The notes under the pieces were generated by a model. That model searched no databases and was not told the DNA's origin. It was given only the letters and a program-made list of their open reading frames with translations. DNA of 64,000 nt from Epichloe hybrida. Lineage: Eukaryota; Ascomycota; Sordariomycetes; Hypocreales; Clavicipitaceae. Below, in pieces: positions 1-11,172 of this stretch. Position 1 is the first letter of the stretch. Each line of letters starts with the position of its first letter. The DNA lies in the NCBI GenBank assembly GCA_019022495.1, contig JAFEKR010000062.1, forward strand, positions 111,183 to 175,182, given 5' to 3'. The position numbers and the translations under genes are program-made.

Positions 1-749
1 CAATTCCTGTCGTCCGAGCCAACAGGACCAAACTGGACAGCTTGAGGCGACAGCATCCTGTCAAGCCGCGGATGCCGACCTCGGAAGTATTCAACCAGTC
101 TTCTTCGACACAATCGTCGCTCTCGCCGCCTCGCGACGAGGAACCCCCCCTCCGCAAACAAGACTTCTCGTTCCTTCCCCCAACAAATGATTTCGAGGAG
201 CTCGAGCCCCCCCCGTCCCCGACACAAAACATGGCAGACGACATACTCGAAGCGATGAACCAAGCGTCCCCCTCTCCCGTGAAACGTCCCAAACAACGCC
301 CCACGCTATCCCTGGCTCAACGAACGCGCCTATCCATGGCAGGCAACCGCTTCCCGTTCTTGGACGAAGAACCAGATTTGCCCCTCGGACCTCTGGTTTC
401 GCGGGACGAAGCTGGCCCAACACCACCCTCGGAGCCGGATACTCTGAAAGAAGATTGCGGGGCCATGGACTTGGTAAGCCGGACTCGTCTCAGCATGGCT
501 GGCTTCGAACAGGCCCAGAGAAAGGCTCAGCAGGAGAGGCGTAAATCACTTCGTAGGAGCAAAGTCCAGCCCACCACCAGGAAAGAGGGCGACTATTTCC
601 CCAAAGGAGAGGAGCAGGACGGCCATGATCGCGAGGCGCTGACGCAGGAGTTGATCATGGAGGAGGACATGGAGGCCGTGTTCAAGTCGAGGCCGAAGAT
701 GCGGACAAGTCCGGCGGGGAGTCCGGTCAGGGAGTGGCAGGGTAGGTAA
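1..749 (+). CDS. C-terminal part of a disordered protein, possibly HAUS augmin-like subunit 6 (5' partial)
   Basis: The frame is open from base 3 of the window to a TAA at 747-749, so this is the 3' end of a longer gene (about 248 residues visible). The protein is rich in Pro, Ser and charged residues. It carries a repeated motif, RTRLSMAG, once near the middle and once before a basic stretch (QAQRKAQQERRKSLRRSK), and it ends in an acidic then basic tail. The repeated RTRLSMA motif followed by a basic Gln/Arg/Ser stretch resembles what I recall of fungal HAUS6 C-termini, the augmin complex that recruits gamma-tubulin to spindle microtubules. That is a memory-based resemblance, not a domain match. 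A long poly-A tract (789-813) follows just downstream. The gene is convergent with the bS21m gene. Confidence 0.6.
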   Translation, partial: IPVVRANRTKLDSLRRQHPVKPRMPTSEVFNQSSSTQSSLSPPRDEEPPLRKQDFSFLPPTNDFEELEPPPSPTQNMADDILEAMNQASPSPVKRPKQRPTLSLAQRTRLSMAGNRFPFLDEEPDLPLGPLVSRDEAGPTPPSEPDTLKEDCGAMDLVSRTRLSMAGFEQAQRKAQQERRKSLRRSKVQPTTRKEGDYFPKGEEQDGHDREALTQELIMEEDMEAVFKSRPKMRTSPAGSPVREWQGR

Positions 750-986
750 ATGCCGTATGAATAATGAGTTGAAACATGACCGAGTTTGAAAAAAAAAAAA
801 AAAAAAAAAAAAAAGGGCCCGTTCGTTTTTTTTCTTGCGCCTCGAATTTGTTAATGTATCTGCTGCCAGTTTACAGTCAGTTTCCACAACATCCATCGTT
901 GACCCTGACCCCGTCAAAATGTGCGTTTCTCCCCTACATATGGTACATGCTCTACTATCTTGCTGCAACTTCGCCTAAAGGTACGA

Positions 987-1383
987 CTACCACCCCTGCG
1001 TCTTCAGCTCAAACACCCGTCTAACGGCTGCCCTGAAGCCCTTCTTGAACCTCGCTCTCCACCGCTGACTCCTCAGCCTCTTCTTCTTGAGACCCTTTCT
1101 CTCGTGGAACTTTTGCGAGTGATACTTGTTCTTGATCTTCTGGGCGCGGCACATCTTGTCCAGCACGCTGAGGGCAACCATGGGCGTCGGCGCAGACCGC
1201 GGCGTGAGCTTGTCCTTTATGAAGACGGTGCGGCCGGCGACAGCCTTGGCGTGTATCTTGGGTCGGTCAAGCGGGTTGCTGATCCCGTAGACGCGCCCGT
1301 AGGCGGCTGACTTGTCCGAGATGATGTTTGCAATGTCGATCAGGGGCCTGGTATCGACGGCGTTGTAGGCGTAAAAGGGTTGC

Positions 1384-1414
<31 letters not shown>

Positions 1415-1727
1415 CTGCGGTCGCTTCGCCCGCGGACTTGGACGGTGGTGGTGGTGGTGGCGGCGGCGGAGGAGACATGTCTGCGTCGGGAGGCACTTCT
1501 GCGCCTGACCTTGACCTTGGCGCGCGAGAGGAGGATGAGCTTTCTCCTTCTTTGGGCTGTGCCGGCTCGGCGGGGACGTAGTTGCCGACGAGGGGATTCG
1601 AGCGAGCCGGTCCCGGTCGAGAGGGGTCCTTGTCGCGGGACGAGGGACCGTTTGAGCGCGCGATCCGCAGGGGAATGGCTGTAGAAAAGGCTCGTGTGGG
1701 CGAGGCCATGGCCATTCGGCCGAGCAT
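987..1727 (-). CDS. MRP21: Mitochondrial ribosomal protein bS21m (Mrp21 family)
   Basis: Single-exon gene of 246 residues. The start at 1727 gives an Arg/Ser/Ala-rich presequence (MLGRMAMASPTRAFSTAIPLR) typical of mitochondrial import. The C-terminal ~80 residues match the S21 family of the small mitoribosomal subunit: a basic stretch with KYHSQKFHERKGLKKKRLRS, then RWRARFKKGF, and a terminal ELKTQGW, which closely parallels yeast Mrp21. Between presequence and S21 domain lies a low-complexity linker with about 10 prolines followed by a run of 11 glutamines (mostly CAA, 1380-1412). The central KPFYAYNAVDTRP-like region precedes the conserved part. Divergent from the splicing factor gene, with 667 bp between the starts. 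Confidence 0.9.
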
Positions 1728-2394
1728 GGTGCTGGTGTACCTCGTTGCGGCCCTGTTGTAAAGTTGTGAGTGAGAACTTTTGCTTGCTTGGTACGATGGA
1801 ACTGGGACGTCGAGAAAGGGGGGGGGGGGGGGGCCTCACATTTCGTGCGGCTGCCGAGCGCAGCGGGCTGTCGCGGTTGAGGCCAAGTTGATGGAAGGAC
1901 ACCCGATCTTGAGAATTGTCAATAATACGGAGAGCTTCCTTTGTTCGGGCAAACTTTCCAGCTCGCGCGGCAAATCTACAAATGCCCGGGACCGGAGCAA
2001 TGTTGATACGATGCACAAGGAAGGGGTGGGTTTTCCAATCATCGACCTGGTTGGTTGGTGGAGTGGGCAAGCTTGCCAGGGGCTCCACTGAAATGGCCTG
2101 GTGGTTCGTTTGTGGATTGGCCGGACAAGGACGAGGCTGGTGGAAGCTCTTTTTCGGAGAGGCAAGTCACAATCTTTGCTCCAGCAAACGGCGTGAACAG
2201 AATCATTCGTCAACACGGCTGATCTCGACGACGGGAACCCTGCTTACGCAATCTTAAGTCTGACTCGAATATTCGACCCCCCCCCCCCCCTACGCGAGTC
2301 CAGGTTGCCAAAGATCCACACACGACGAAACTAAAAGAGCATCTGCCGGGTCGATATTTTCTTAACAAAGCTTTCATTGCGGCAACAATTCGGC
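1728..2394. promoter_or_regulatory. Shared intergenic region between divergent bS21m and RBM25-like genes
   Basis: No supported gene. The two flanking genes start at 1727 (minus) and 2395 (plus), so this 667-bp stretch must hold both promoters. It contains a G run (about 1817-1832) and a C run (2278-2290). No clear TATA box was seen. Confidence 0.5.
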
Positions 2395-4892
2395 ATGTCA
2401 TACAACCAGTACGGGGGTCAGTTATATCCATGAGCTTTGTCAGAGTGACAGAGTGTCTGACTTGATTTATTAGGAAACCCCTACGGCATGCCGCCTGGTT
2501 ATGGCGGTGGTTATGGCGCGCCGCCGCCCGGTAAGAATGCGCCGCCCGGGTTAGGTATGACGACCAGCACAGTCCGATCTATTCTGCGAAACTACTGCTA
2601 AACTCTTTGACAAACTGTAGGAGCTCCTCCTGGGATGGCTGCCCCTCCGGGCATGAGCGCTCCTCCAGGTATGCAGCAGGCAAACGCTCCCCGATCTGGG
2701 CGTCCGGGCGGCTTACCCGCCAACTTTCAGGCTCCCGCCAACATGCCCAATATCAACTTCAACGCCCCCGTTATTCGATTAGGGACAAGTGCGCCCGCCA
2801 CCGAGGGTGGACGCGGCGATCGATCACAGTCTTCTGGCGGCGGTGGTGGCCGACCCGGCGTCGGTATGGAACGCGGTTCGGAACAGAGTCGAGGTGCTGC
2901 TGCCAGGGAAACCGTCCAAACTCTAGTACCCCCGACAAATGATGAGCGGCTGCGAACGATTATGCTTCATCAGATACCTGATGGTGTCTGCGGCGACGAC
3001 GGAGTTCGGAAGCTGTTGGGTTCGATTGGAGCTCTGCGCAAGTGGGAATCTTTTGCAAGTGTGATGGACGAGCATAAAGGCACCAGGTTCGGATTTGCCC
3101 TATTTGAAGACGCGAATTCACTGTTCAACGCTGTCAAGTTACTTTATGAACAGAACGTAGAGGTCCCGGTTCACCGTCAAACCGGTACGAAGGAGCCCGC
3201 GCCCGAGGACGATAATTTCGAAGGGTTTGCGAAGAGAAAGCTTGAAGTCGCTGTTGATCCTGCTACCCTCAAACACGTCGAGTCGTTTGAGGAGAGAAGG
3301 GCAGACGATGTAGATGCCGCGGGCAGGCTCGAAAGCGCGAAAGCAGAGCTGAAGCGAGCTCTCCGAGACTTATTCTACCCTCCCCTTAGTAATGGCACCG
3401 ATGTCGACGGGGATACTGCGATGAAGAATGGCGTAGACGAGAATGTGGAAGTGGTCAATATCCCCATAGCGCAAGAGGACGAACTTGCGGACATCCCCGC
3501 TGAAATGCGAGAGGTGGTCGCAGGAGAGATTGCCGCCTTTCGAGAAAGAAGCAACCAGCGCGACTTGGAACGTTTACGAAAAGAAGAGGAGGCGGAGGAG
3601 ATGGAGAGGCGGAGAAATGGGTCGTCACGCCAGACAGCAGGTGCGAACAACATACCCCTGGGACCAAGGGGCGCGGTGCCGAACGCGCCGTCTGGACCAC
3701 GAGGTCAGAACGGTGCGTCTAAAGGAGTGTCATTCGTCAATGGAGAATTCGGCATTAATCGCGCCGAGGAGGAGTCTGATGCCAGCGACGAGGAAATCCA
3801 CCGGAGACACACCCAGGGCCAGGAAGCGGACGATGAGAGGGCGTACATGGATGCTGAGCGTAAATGGGGAAACCGCGAACGTTCCAAACAGTCTGCGCTC
3901 GACAGGGAACAAGACCGCGAGGAGCAAGAAGCCGAGTCGGAGCAGCGCAAGAAGGACGAGCAGCTGGAGCGAGAGAAGTCATGGAACGACGAGCGCGAGG
4001 CAAGTCGCAAGTCGCATCCTTACTATCGCGACCATGGAACCTGGGCCAGGAAACGAGGGCTGGATCGGGCAGACGAGGAGAGCAAAGACGACGCGGACCG
4101 ACGAGCAGAAAACGAGGAACGTCGGAGAGAACAAGCGCAGATGGAGAAGGCCCGGGGCATGGCTGATTCATTCTTGAACCAACAAGCAGAGGAGCTGGAC
4201 CGACGTGAGGCTGCCACAGCCGCTGCCGCTGCCGCTGCCGCTGCCGCCCCCCCCCAGCCGTTCAAGCTGTCACTCGGTGCCGCTGCACAAAAGGCGCAGG
4301 CCTCGAGGGGGCCCCAGCGCCGCACCATTGCAGAAGTCGAAGGCCTGCTGGACGACGAAGACACGGAGCAACTCAGCAAGCGCACACTTGTCCCCATCCA
4401 AATGGAGCCCATAACCGGCGCCGCCGCCATGTCCGAAGAGGAGATTTCCCAGGCCGTCCGGGCGCTGGCGCAGGAAATCCCATCGGAAAAGGAAGGACTG
4501 TGGAACTGGGAGGTCAAATGGGACTACATGGACGACTCGGTCGTGCGAGAAAAACTGCGGCCGTTTGTCGAGAAGAAGGTGGTCGACTATCTCGGCGTGC
4601 AGGAGGAAATGCTGGTGGAAGCCGTGGAGGAGCACTTGCGAAGGCATGGCACCGCGGCGGCACTGGTGGAGGAACTCGAAGGGGCAAGTGTTTTCTCACC
4701 CAAGTCTCACCCTCTCCTCTCCTCTCCTCTCCAATGCCGTGATCCGACACGTGGCTTGCTACGACGGAAGTCGGGAACTACTTTGCTAACAACTTGTAGG
4801 CACTGGACGAAGACGCAGAAGATCTGGTCAAGAAGCTGTGGAGGATGGTGATTTTCTTTACGGAAAGCGAGAAGCGAGGACTGCAAGCGTGA
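2395..4892 (+). CDS. RRM and PWI domain splicing factor, RBM25/Snu71-like
   Basis: Proposed exons 2395-2416, 2474-2530, 2621-4683 and 4800-4892 give 744 residues with matching phases. The N-terminus (MSYNQYGG, then Gly/Pro/Met-rich PPGM repeats) is typical of fungal RBM25 homologues. A degenerate RRM follows at about residues 125-210, then a long Arg/Glu/Asp-rich (RE/RD) charged region with an Ala run. A C-terminal PWI domain (about 625-710) carries the core WNWEVKWDYMDD and the helices to KKLWRMVIFF. PWI proteins of this kind associate with U1 snRNP and act in 5' splice site choice in the nucleus. The last intron (4684-4799) appears to be GC-AG: GGG|GCAAGT, with a good CTAAC branch site 8 bases before TAG. 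Reading through that intron instead gives a spurious C-terminus and loses the end of the PWI helix. Start chosen as the first ATG that splices in frame. Confidence 0.88.
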
Positions 4893-6408
4893 TTCTATTC
4901 TTGCCGGTCGAGATGCAGGAAGGTAGGTTGGGGGGGGGGGGGGAACGGACGATGGGCACAAGCACAGGTGCTTTTGGAGAGAGAAAGAGGCGCGTGTCAC
5001 AGTGTGTGTTAATTTCCTATTCTTATTCCCATCATTGCAGAGGCCGTGATCCCGGCCGTGGTGCATATCAAGAGAGTGTAATTTATGAGGAGCAGGGGAC
5101 ATGGGGAAAAAAAAAATCATGGAGTTTTCTAAATCAGTCTGTACGAAGGGACGCTGCGTGTGTTGAGCAGGGGGCGAGGTTTTTTTTTTTTTTTTTTTTT
5201 GGGACGGGCACCGAAATCCCCGGCTTCATATCGCGCGGCGATGGATAGAAGAGCAGAAGGTAGAAGAGCCGTTTGTGCCAAGGCATCTCTGACCCGGGTT
5301 GATTCCCTCATGTTCGTTTCAGGACGGGAAGGCGGCTCCACCCCCGGATCAAAAGGGTTCAGGGCGCCCATGATAGGAACAAGGGCTCGACTACTTACTT
5401 GCATGTCTTGAGTTACATGCGCGGGCTTGACTCGTTCAAATCGACGGGGACAGAAGAAGAAGAAGGCTCGGAGCGATGGGAGATGATTCTCAGCCGTGGC
5501 CACGGTCATGCACGACACGACGGTTGCTCCTCCAGTATTTCCATTTTCCAATCCCCCGGTCCCCGGTCCGTGATGGAGCGAGAACCGACGTCGACGCGGG
5601 CCGGCCCCACATTGCCATTGCCAGGTCAGGTCCCCCGACCTCAACACAGTTTCAACAATATGTAGTCGAGCCAGGCCGCGGCGTCGTCATCTGCAGACCA
5701 GCTCAACAAGCACGAGGTCAGGGAAGAGAGCAAAAGGGGGGCTGGCTGGCTGGCTGGCTGACTCATTTCGCTCCGGGTGGGGGAATAAACCCCACGGACG
5801 GTGCTTCCGCGATGCGCCGTAATACTGCATCTGCATCTGCCGAGGGACTTGTCGAGGAAGCGGAGGACATTACGGACTCTACTCCGTAGGACTTGTACAT
5901 AGCTGGGCTTAGCAGCAAGGCGGCGTGGCGTTCTAAACAGAGAAGGGGGGGGGGGGCCTGCGGGAGGGACGGCAAGGCGATATGTGACGGGCAGGGATTG
6001 AGAAATTTGTAAAGACCATGTTCTCTCGTAATTCTTGCCTGGCCGTCACGTTGTGTACGAATCTCTTGCCCTCCCGGGCGAGACATGCATGATGCGCGCC
6101 CGCGCCCGCGCCCGCATCTCCATCTCGAGCAAATGACCATGGCGAGAACTTGGCCCATGACTGCGTCCGCTGTTTCACCGGCGACCTACATACCTCTTGG
6201 GGGGAAGAGTCGCACAATGCCCCCGACGACGTGGCAGCCCGCAGATTTCTCCATTTCAAAAAAAAAAAAAAAACATGTCATCACCAAGTATTGTCCTCGA
6301 AACTTTCCACACCTCATTCCGCGTGTCTGCCGTGAAGCCAAAGTGCGGAACACAACGAGATTGACTCACCACCTCTGCTTTTTTTCCCGCTCGCGCGATA
6401 CGAGAGCA
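4893..6408. other. Intergenic region, no supported gene
   Basis: About 1.5 kb of low-complexity intergenic sequence: G-runs at 4930-4943 and 5946-5956, T-runs at 5180-5201, a GGCT tetranucleotide repeat around 5740-5760, an exact TACTCCGTA motif at 5880-5888 and an A-run at 6259-6273. Reading frames here lack family features. The last few hundred bases should hold the DUF2235 promoter. Confidence 0.5.
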
Positions 6409-8484
6409 ATGGCGGACGGACTCCTGGGTCCTCGGTCGGCGGACGGTCCTGGCAACAGGCGGGATCATGTCTCTTCAGTAGATGCCTCGCTCGGAGCAGC
6501 GAGCCCCAGGGCCAGAAGTCCCAGGGCCATGAGCCCCTTCTTAATCAACATGGCGAACAAGAAGGAGGTGGAGAGGCCGCCCAGGAAGCTGATCTTGTGC
6601 TTTGACGGAACCGGGAATAGGTTTCACGGCGACGAAAGCGATAGCAATATTCTCAAAATCTTTCGCATGCTTGATCGGTCTGCTGACGACCAGTACCATT
6701 ATTATCAGCGTGAGTTGGGTGAATACGTTTTTTTTTTTTTTTTTTTGCCCCTGTGGCAATTACAGCAGTAAGGAAGACGATTTGGCACTGATCTTTTTTA
6801 CACCGTAGCCGGCATCGGCACCTACGTGATATCGGATTCCCTCTCGCACAGCGGCCTTCGCACACGTATCAGATCTTGGTATCAAAAGGCCAAGGACTCG
6901 GCCATTGGCTCATCGTTTGATCAGCATGTTGTCGGCGGCTATCGTTTCTTGATGCGCTTCTACCAAACGGGCGACGAGATGTACATGTTTGGCTTTAGTC
7001 GCGGGGCCTACATTGCGAGATTCCTCGCTGAAATGCTCGACTATATCGGGCTTCTTTGCCACGGGAACGAGGAGATGGTCAAGTTTGCTTGGAAGGCCTT
7101 TGCGCAGTGGCAGCGTAGGAAGCCTGCTTCTAAGGATGATGATGATGATGACGACGGTGAGGAGGACGCCGGGGAAGACGAGGAGACCAGGAGGATGTAC
7201 AACTACATGAAGGGATTCCGGGAAACCTTCTCCAGACCAGTTGGTCGTATCCGATTCCTGGGACTGTTCGATACTGTCAACTCCGTCCCGCAATTCGAGA
7301 CGGCGTGGATGCAGAGGAGCAAGTTTCCCTACACTGCTCGTTCGAGCGCCCGCGTCATCCGGCATGCGGTCAGCATTGACGAGCGACGCGCCAAATTTCG
7401 CGAGGACCTGATGTATCAGAAAGCGCCCAAGCACCAGCACCATGCTCACAAGCACCGTCACCATATGGGTGAGATGATGGATCGGGCGTGGAAAAGCATG
7501 GATCACACGCACGCCCCTGGTCGAGCTGATGCGCCTGAGGGCAAGGAAACGCATCGGCAGGACTTCGCCCCATATCGAGCCCGATTCGGGTGCCGCCAGC
7601 GAATGGTACGTGGCGCTCTCGTGGACAGGGGCAGGGAGACGGACAACATGTCGTGTTCGGATGCGTCTCAGTGGGACGGGGAACTGGAGGACTGGAGGGA
7701 CGAGGACCAAGACATCAACGAGGTCTGGTTTGCCGGAGGTCACGGTGACATCTGCGGCGGGTGGGAGGCTCTGGATGACCGCAAGAGTGCGAGCCACGTT
7801 CCTCTGGCCTGGATGGTCCGTGAAGCGATCAAAGCAGGTCTTGCATTCGACGTGGCCAATGTGACGGACATGGGATGTCAAGACGTGTTCGACAACGACA
7901 TTCGACGGGCCAGCAGACCCGCCATTCAAGTGCAAGATGAAGCAGGACATGTCCGAGACGGGCTCCGAGACGGGCGGCAGAATAGCCAGTCAAGCCCAGA
8001 GATGGAGGGAAGCGAGGTCAAAGGCAAGCGTCTCGCGCAAGAGACGACGCCAACATCACCATTCCACGACATGATGCACAGAGCCCACACGTCGCGCATC
8101 CACGACTCTCTCGAATACGGAGGAGGGCTGGGGCCCATGGCCGTCACAGCCTGGAAGCTCATGGAATACCTCCCCTTTCGACGCATGGACTTGCAGCCAG
8201 ACGGGTCGTGGAAACCGATTCGATGGCCCCTGCCGTGCGGCGAAACCAGAGACATCCCAGATGATGTGCGGGTTCACGGCAGTGTCCTTCGCAGGATGAA
8301 GGAGGATGAGACGTACAGGCCGGGCAACCTGATCATCGGAGGTGGCGGGCGAGGTGTACGAAGAGCGAGGCCAGAGGATGGAACCGGCGACTGGATCTGC
8401 ATTGCTGAGCCTGGCGATGCAATCGGAGAGATCTGGTCCAAGAAACCGAGGGGAACCAACGGCACGAATGGTGTTGGGCACTGA
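6409..8484 (+). CDS. DUF2235 alpha/beta-hydrolase-fold protein
   Basis: Exons 6409-6709 and 6809-8484 give 658 residues; the intron restores the family motif YYQPGIGTY across the junction. DUF2235 features are clear: CFDGTGN at residues 65-70, the nucleophile elbow GFSRG at 162-166 with Ser164 as presumed catalytic serine, and FDTVNSVP and GGHGDICGGW further on. The family includes bacterial type VI phospholipase effectors of the Tle1 kind. Fungal members are mostly uncharacterised, so lipase activity is inference. Unusual inserts are an Asp/Glu-rich run (from about 7132 to 7190) and a His-rich stretch near residue 310-340 (7433-7515). No signal peptide is visible; the first 50 residues are Ser/Arg-rich with ARSPRAMSP. 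The intron carries a ~20-base T run. Confidence 0.9.
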
Positions 8485-8947
8485 GTAGCGGCCGTTCGTG
8501 TTGTTGAAGAAGAGGAAATGGAGGAAATTAACTAGTAATCCGTAGGCCAATTCTCAATTTCTGAAAACTGACAGCGATGAATGAAGCAGTCGTGCTGTAA
8601 AACTTTTGCAAAGACTTCAAATGCTGCATCATCATCATCACGTCGCCGCGTGTGGGTGCACGTGATGAGTGCACCCGGTGGATAGCCAGGATAGGTTTGA
8701 TTGGGTGGGGCTTCCAAAGCAATCTTTACGCCCAGCCAGCTGCTTGTCAGCTTCAGCAACAACAACTACAACTACCAAAAAAAAAAAAAAGGCCCAGATC
8801 CATCCGACCGCTTCTCTCCTCGCCTTTTCTCGCCGCCGAACCCCTGTCGATACGCTGTCAGACGCTGTCAATGGCACAGATCCCTTGTTGGTCCTTTTCA
8901 ATCGCGGCCGTATTTCTCCACTCGGCTGGCTCGAGTTCTTCGCCAAG
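8485..8947. other. Intergenic region upstream of SDR gene
   Basis: No supported gene in 463 bp. It contains a CAT/ATG trinucleotide patch near 8625-8640 and an A-run at 8778-8791. The frame of the SDR gene stays open upstream of 8948 but without an in-frame ATG, so this is taken as promoter and leader. Confidence 0.45.
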
Positions 8948-10252
8948 ATGCCCATTCCTTTCATCATGTATGTCATAAGCAATGGTCCTCCCGACTGGCT
9001 GCGCGACAATGCCTACACCATCATGGCCGTCACAGCAACCATAGCCTCGCTGTACTTTCTGAAAACATGGACCTCTGGTGCCGTAAACACGGCCGAGAAG
9101 AATCTGCATGGAAGGGTCATCATGATGACCGGCGGCACATCAGGAATAGGTGCCATGGCAGCCCAAGAGATGGCAGCCCGAGGCGCACAACTTGTCCTCT
9201 TGACGCAGGCCCGACCGTCGGACCCCTTTCTCGTCGAATACATACAAGACCTGCGCGACCGGACCAACAACCAGCTCATCTACGCCGAGCAGGTCGACCT
9301 CTCGAGCTTGCACAGCATCCGAAAGTTTGCCACCAAGTGGATCGACAATGCGCCGCCGCGAAGGCTCGACATGATTGTTCTCTGCGCAGCGACAGCGGCG
9401 CCGCCCGGGAGCAGGAGGAGGGAAACCAAGGACGGCATCGAGGAGACGTGGATGATCAATTACCTGGCCAACTTCCACCTGCTGAGCATCTTGAGTCCAG
9501 CAATCAAGGCTCAGCCGTTCGATCGGGACGTTCGCATCATCATGGCAACTTGCTCCTCATACATCGCGTCACCTTCGCTGAGGGAAGCCGTCGGGGAGGA
9601 GGAGGAGGAAAACTGGTCACCTTATGCTGCGTATGCGCGAAGCAAACTCGCCCTCATGGTGTTCGGGCAGGCGCTTCAGAAGCATCTCGACACTTACAAG
9701 CGGCCTGACCAGCTGCCCATGAACGCCAAAGTCATTTTCGTTGACCCGGGCCCGAGCCGCACGCCGGGTACGCGGCGCTGGCTGACGAGGGGGTCCCTCC
9801 TTGGTTTGGCCATCTACCTGGCCGGCTATTCGCTTCCCTGGCTCCTGCTCAAATCTCCCTTCAGAGGCGCGCAATCTTTTCTCCATGCAGTCATGGAGTC
9901 TGGACTCGCTGTCGGCCATGGAGGAAGACTGATCAAGGAGTGCATGCAGGTAGACTATGCTCGCAGCGAGGTCAGAGACGATGAGGTCGCCAAGAAACTA
10001 TGGGAGGACAGTGATGCGCTGATCGAGCGTGCGGAAAGGGCATCGGCGAAAGCCAGGGCACTGGAGAAAGTCGCGGAGGACAAGGAACACGAACGGAAGC
10101 GGGAGCAGGAACGGATCGACGAGATCGATGGACTGGTCGCGACAATTAGAAAGGGCAAGCAGAAGCAGAAGCAGAAGCAGAAGCCGAAGCAGGAGCAGAA
10201 ACAAAGTGGCGGGGGAAAAAACAGCACAAGCAAGACTGAGCCTTCTAACTAG
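8948..10252 (+). CDS. Membrane-anchored short-chain dehydrogenase/reductase
   Basis: Single exon, 434 residues from the first in-frame ATG. A hydrophobic segment at about 22-40 probably anchors it in a membrane. The Rossmann fold shows the NAD(P)-binding motif TGGTSGIG (61-68), a downstream NYL in place of the usual NNAG-type element, and the catalytic YxxxK as Tyr229-ARS-Lys233. A second hydrophobic stretch (about 283-305) follows, then a long charged coiled-coil-like tail (about 350-434) rich in Lys, Gln and Glu with KQKQKQK repeats. Overall resembles the retinol dehydrogenase/WW-oxidoreductase branch of SDRs, long for the family (250-350 usual) because of the tail. The substrate cannot be told from sequence. 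Confidence 0.88.
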   Translation: MPIPFIMYVISNGPPDWLRDNAYTIMAVTATIASLYFLKTWTSGAVNTAEKNLHGRVIMMTGGTSGIGAMAAQEMAARGAQLVLLTQARPSDPFLVEYIQDLRDRTNNQLIYAEQVDLSSLHSIRKFATKWIDNAPPRRLDMIVLCAATAAPPGSRRRETKDGIEETWMINYLANFHLLSILSPAIKAQPFDRDVRIIMATCSSYIASPSLREAVGEEEEENWSPYAAYARSKLALMVFGQALQKHLDTYKRPDQLPMNAKVIFVDPGPSRTPGTRRWLTRGSLLGLAIYLAGYSLPWLLLKSPFRGAQSFLHAVMESGLAVGHGGRLIKECMQVDYARSEVRDDEVAKKLWEDSDALIERAERASAKARALEKVAEDKEHERKREQERIDEIDGLVATIRKGKQKQKQKQKPKQEQKQSGGGKNSTSKTEPSN

Positions 10253-11172
10253 TCTGCTGGACTTGGACGAAGACAAAAGCATAGCACGTCGATTTGGTGT
10301 GGATATCAAACGCTCTCCCTTTCCCATCATGGTAGTAAAAGGGTATAATTGTAAATCCAGGGTCTCGTCCGACGCTATATAACATTTTCGCCCAATCTAT
10401 GTATAAGCTTTTTTGTTTGAATACGCCAAACGGCACATCATGTATGGGCAAACCTGGTTCCCAAAACTCTTGCCTCCAAGCCATGCTACAAAGCGGCGAG
10501 AGCGAAACCAGCGACGGCCAGCACCCCTTCTCTGGATGGGAAGTTTCTGGTGTGGAGAGAGGAAAGGAAAGGAAAGGTGAAGTTGTGGGAGATGCACCGC
10601 TGGGTGGGTTGCACCGGCCGATTCGTATTTGCGTGTACCTCCGTACGGACTGGCGTAGTTCAACATATGCGGAATCGACCGGATTAGGAAGCATGTCGTT
10701 CCCGGCCGCCGGATACGAGGCGACGACTTCTCCCTGACGGCGTGTGTCCGACGACGGCACAAGTAAGTATCAGCATCATCTCGTGTGCATGTGCTCGTAT
10801 GCGCAAGTCACAAGTGTCCCACCAAACTATGCGGTGTATCGCATTGTGTCTCCCTCGTCGGGAAATCTGGGGTGTTCATGTCGTCAGGCGGCGCGTACAA
10901 GTTGTTGGACCGACCCTCCTTCGCAGGTGAGTGACGAGACCGAGCCTCCGTCAGATTGTGTTGTCTTGTTGAAACTATCAGTCGATGTCGGTCTCTTGTC
11001 TCTTGCTTTGAAGGCCGACATCAACGACTCGCTGCTTCTACCTGCTTCCCCGGACATGCACAAAGCACTTGATGATGATGATGATTCTGGGCATTTCTTT
11101 GGACGACGACTCTAGCATGATTTGATACTGGATGCAATAGAGCAGCAGTTTCATCCCTCTCCGCGCTTCGTC
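10253..11172. other. Intergenic region, no supported gene
   Basis: A 920-bp gap between the SDR gene and the convergent 3' end of the chitin deacetylase. It contains a GGAAA repeat near 10559-10575 and a GAT repeat near 11070-11086. No frame with family features was seen. Confidence 0.45.

Noticed and set aside
1328..1684. Plus-strand frame with long Val runs opposite the bS21m gene
   Set aside because: Shadow of the polyQ/polyP coding repeats on the other strand.
2281..2290. C-run before the splicing factor gene considered as a sequence error causing a hidden upstream exon
   Set aside because: The short first exon at 2395 splices cleanly in phase and gives the usual N-terminus.
6085..6771. 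Frame extending the DUF2235 gene upstream to 6085
   Set aside because: The upstream part is low-complexity Arg/Pro/His and starts before a poly-A tract; ATG 6409 gives a normal start.
10141..10203. CAG/AAG-type repeat near the end of the SDR gene considered as an independent microsatellite
   Set aside because: It lies within the open frame and encodes the KQKQ tail, so it is treated as coding.
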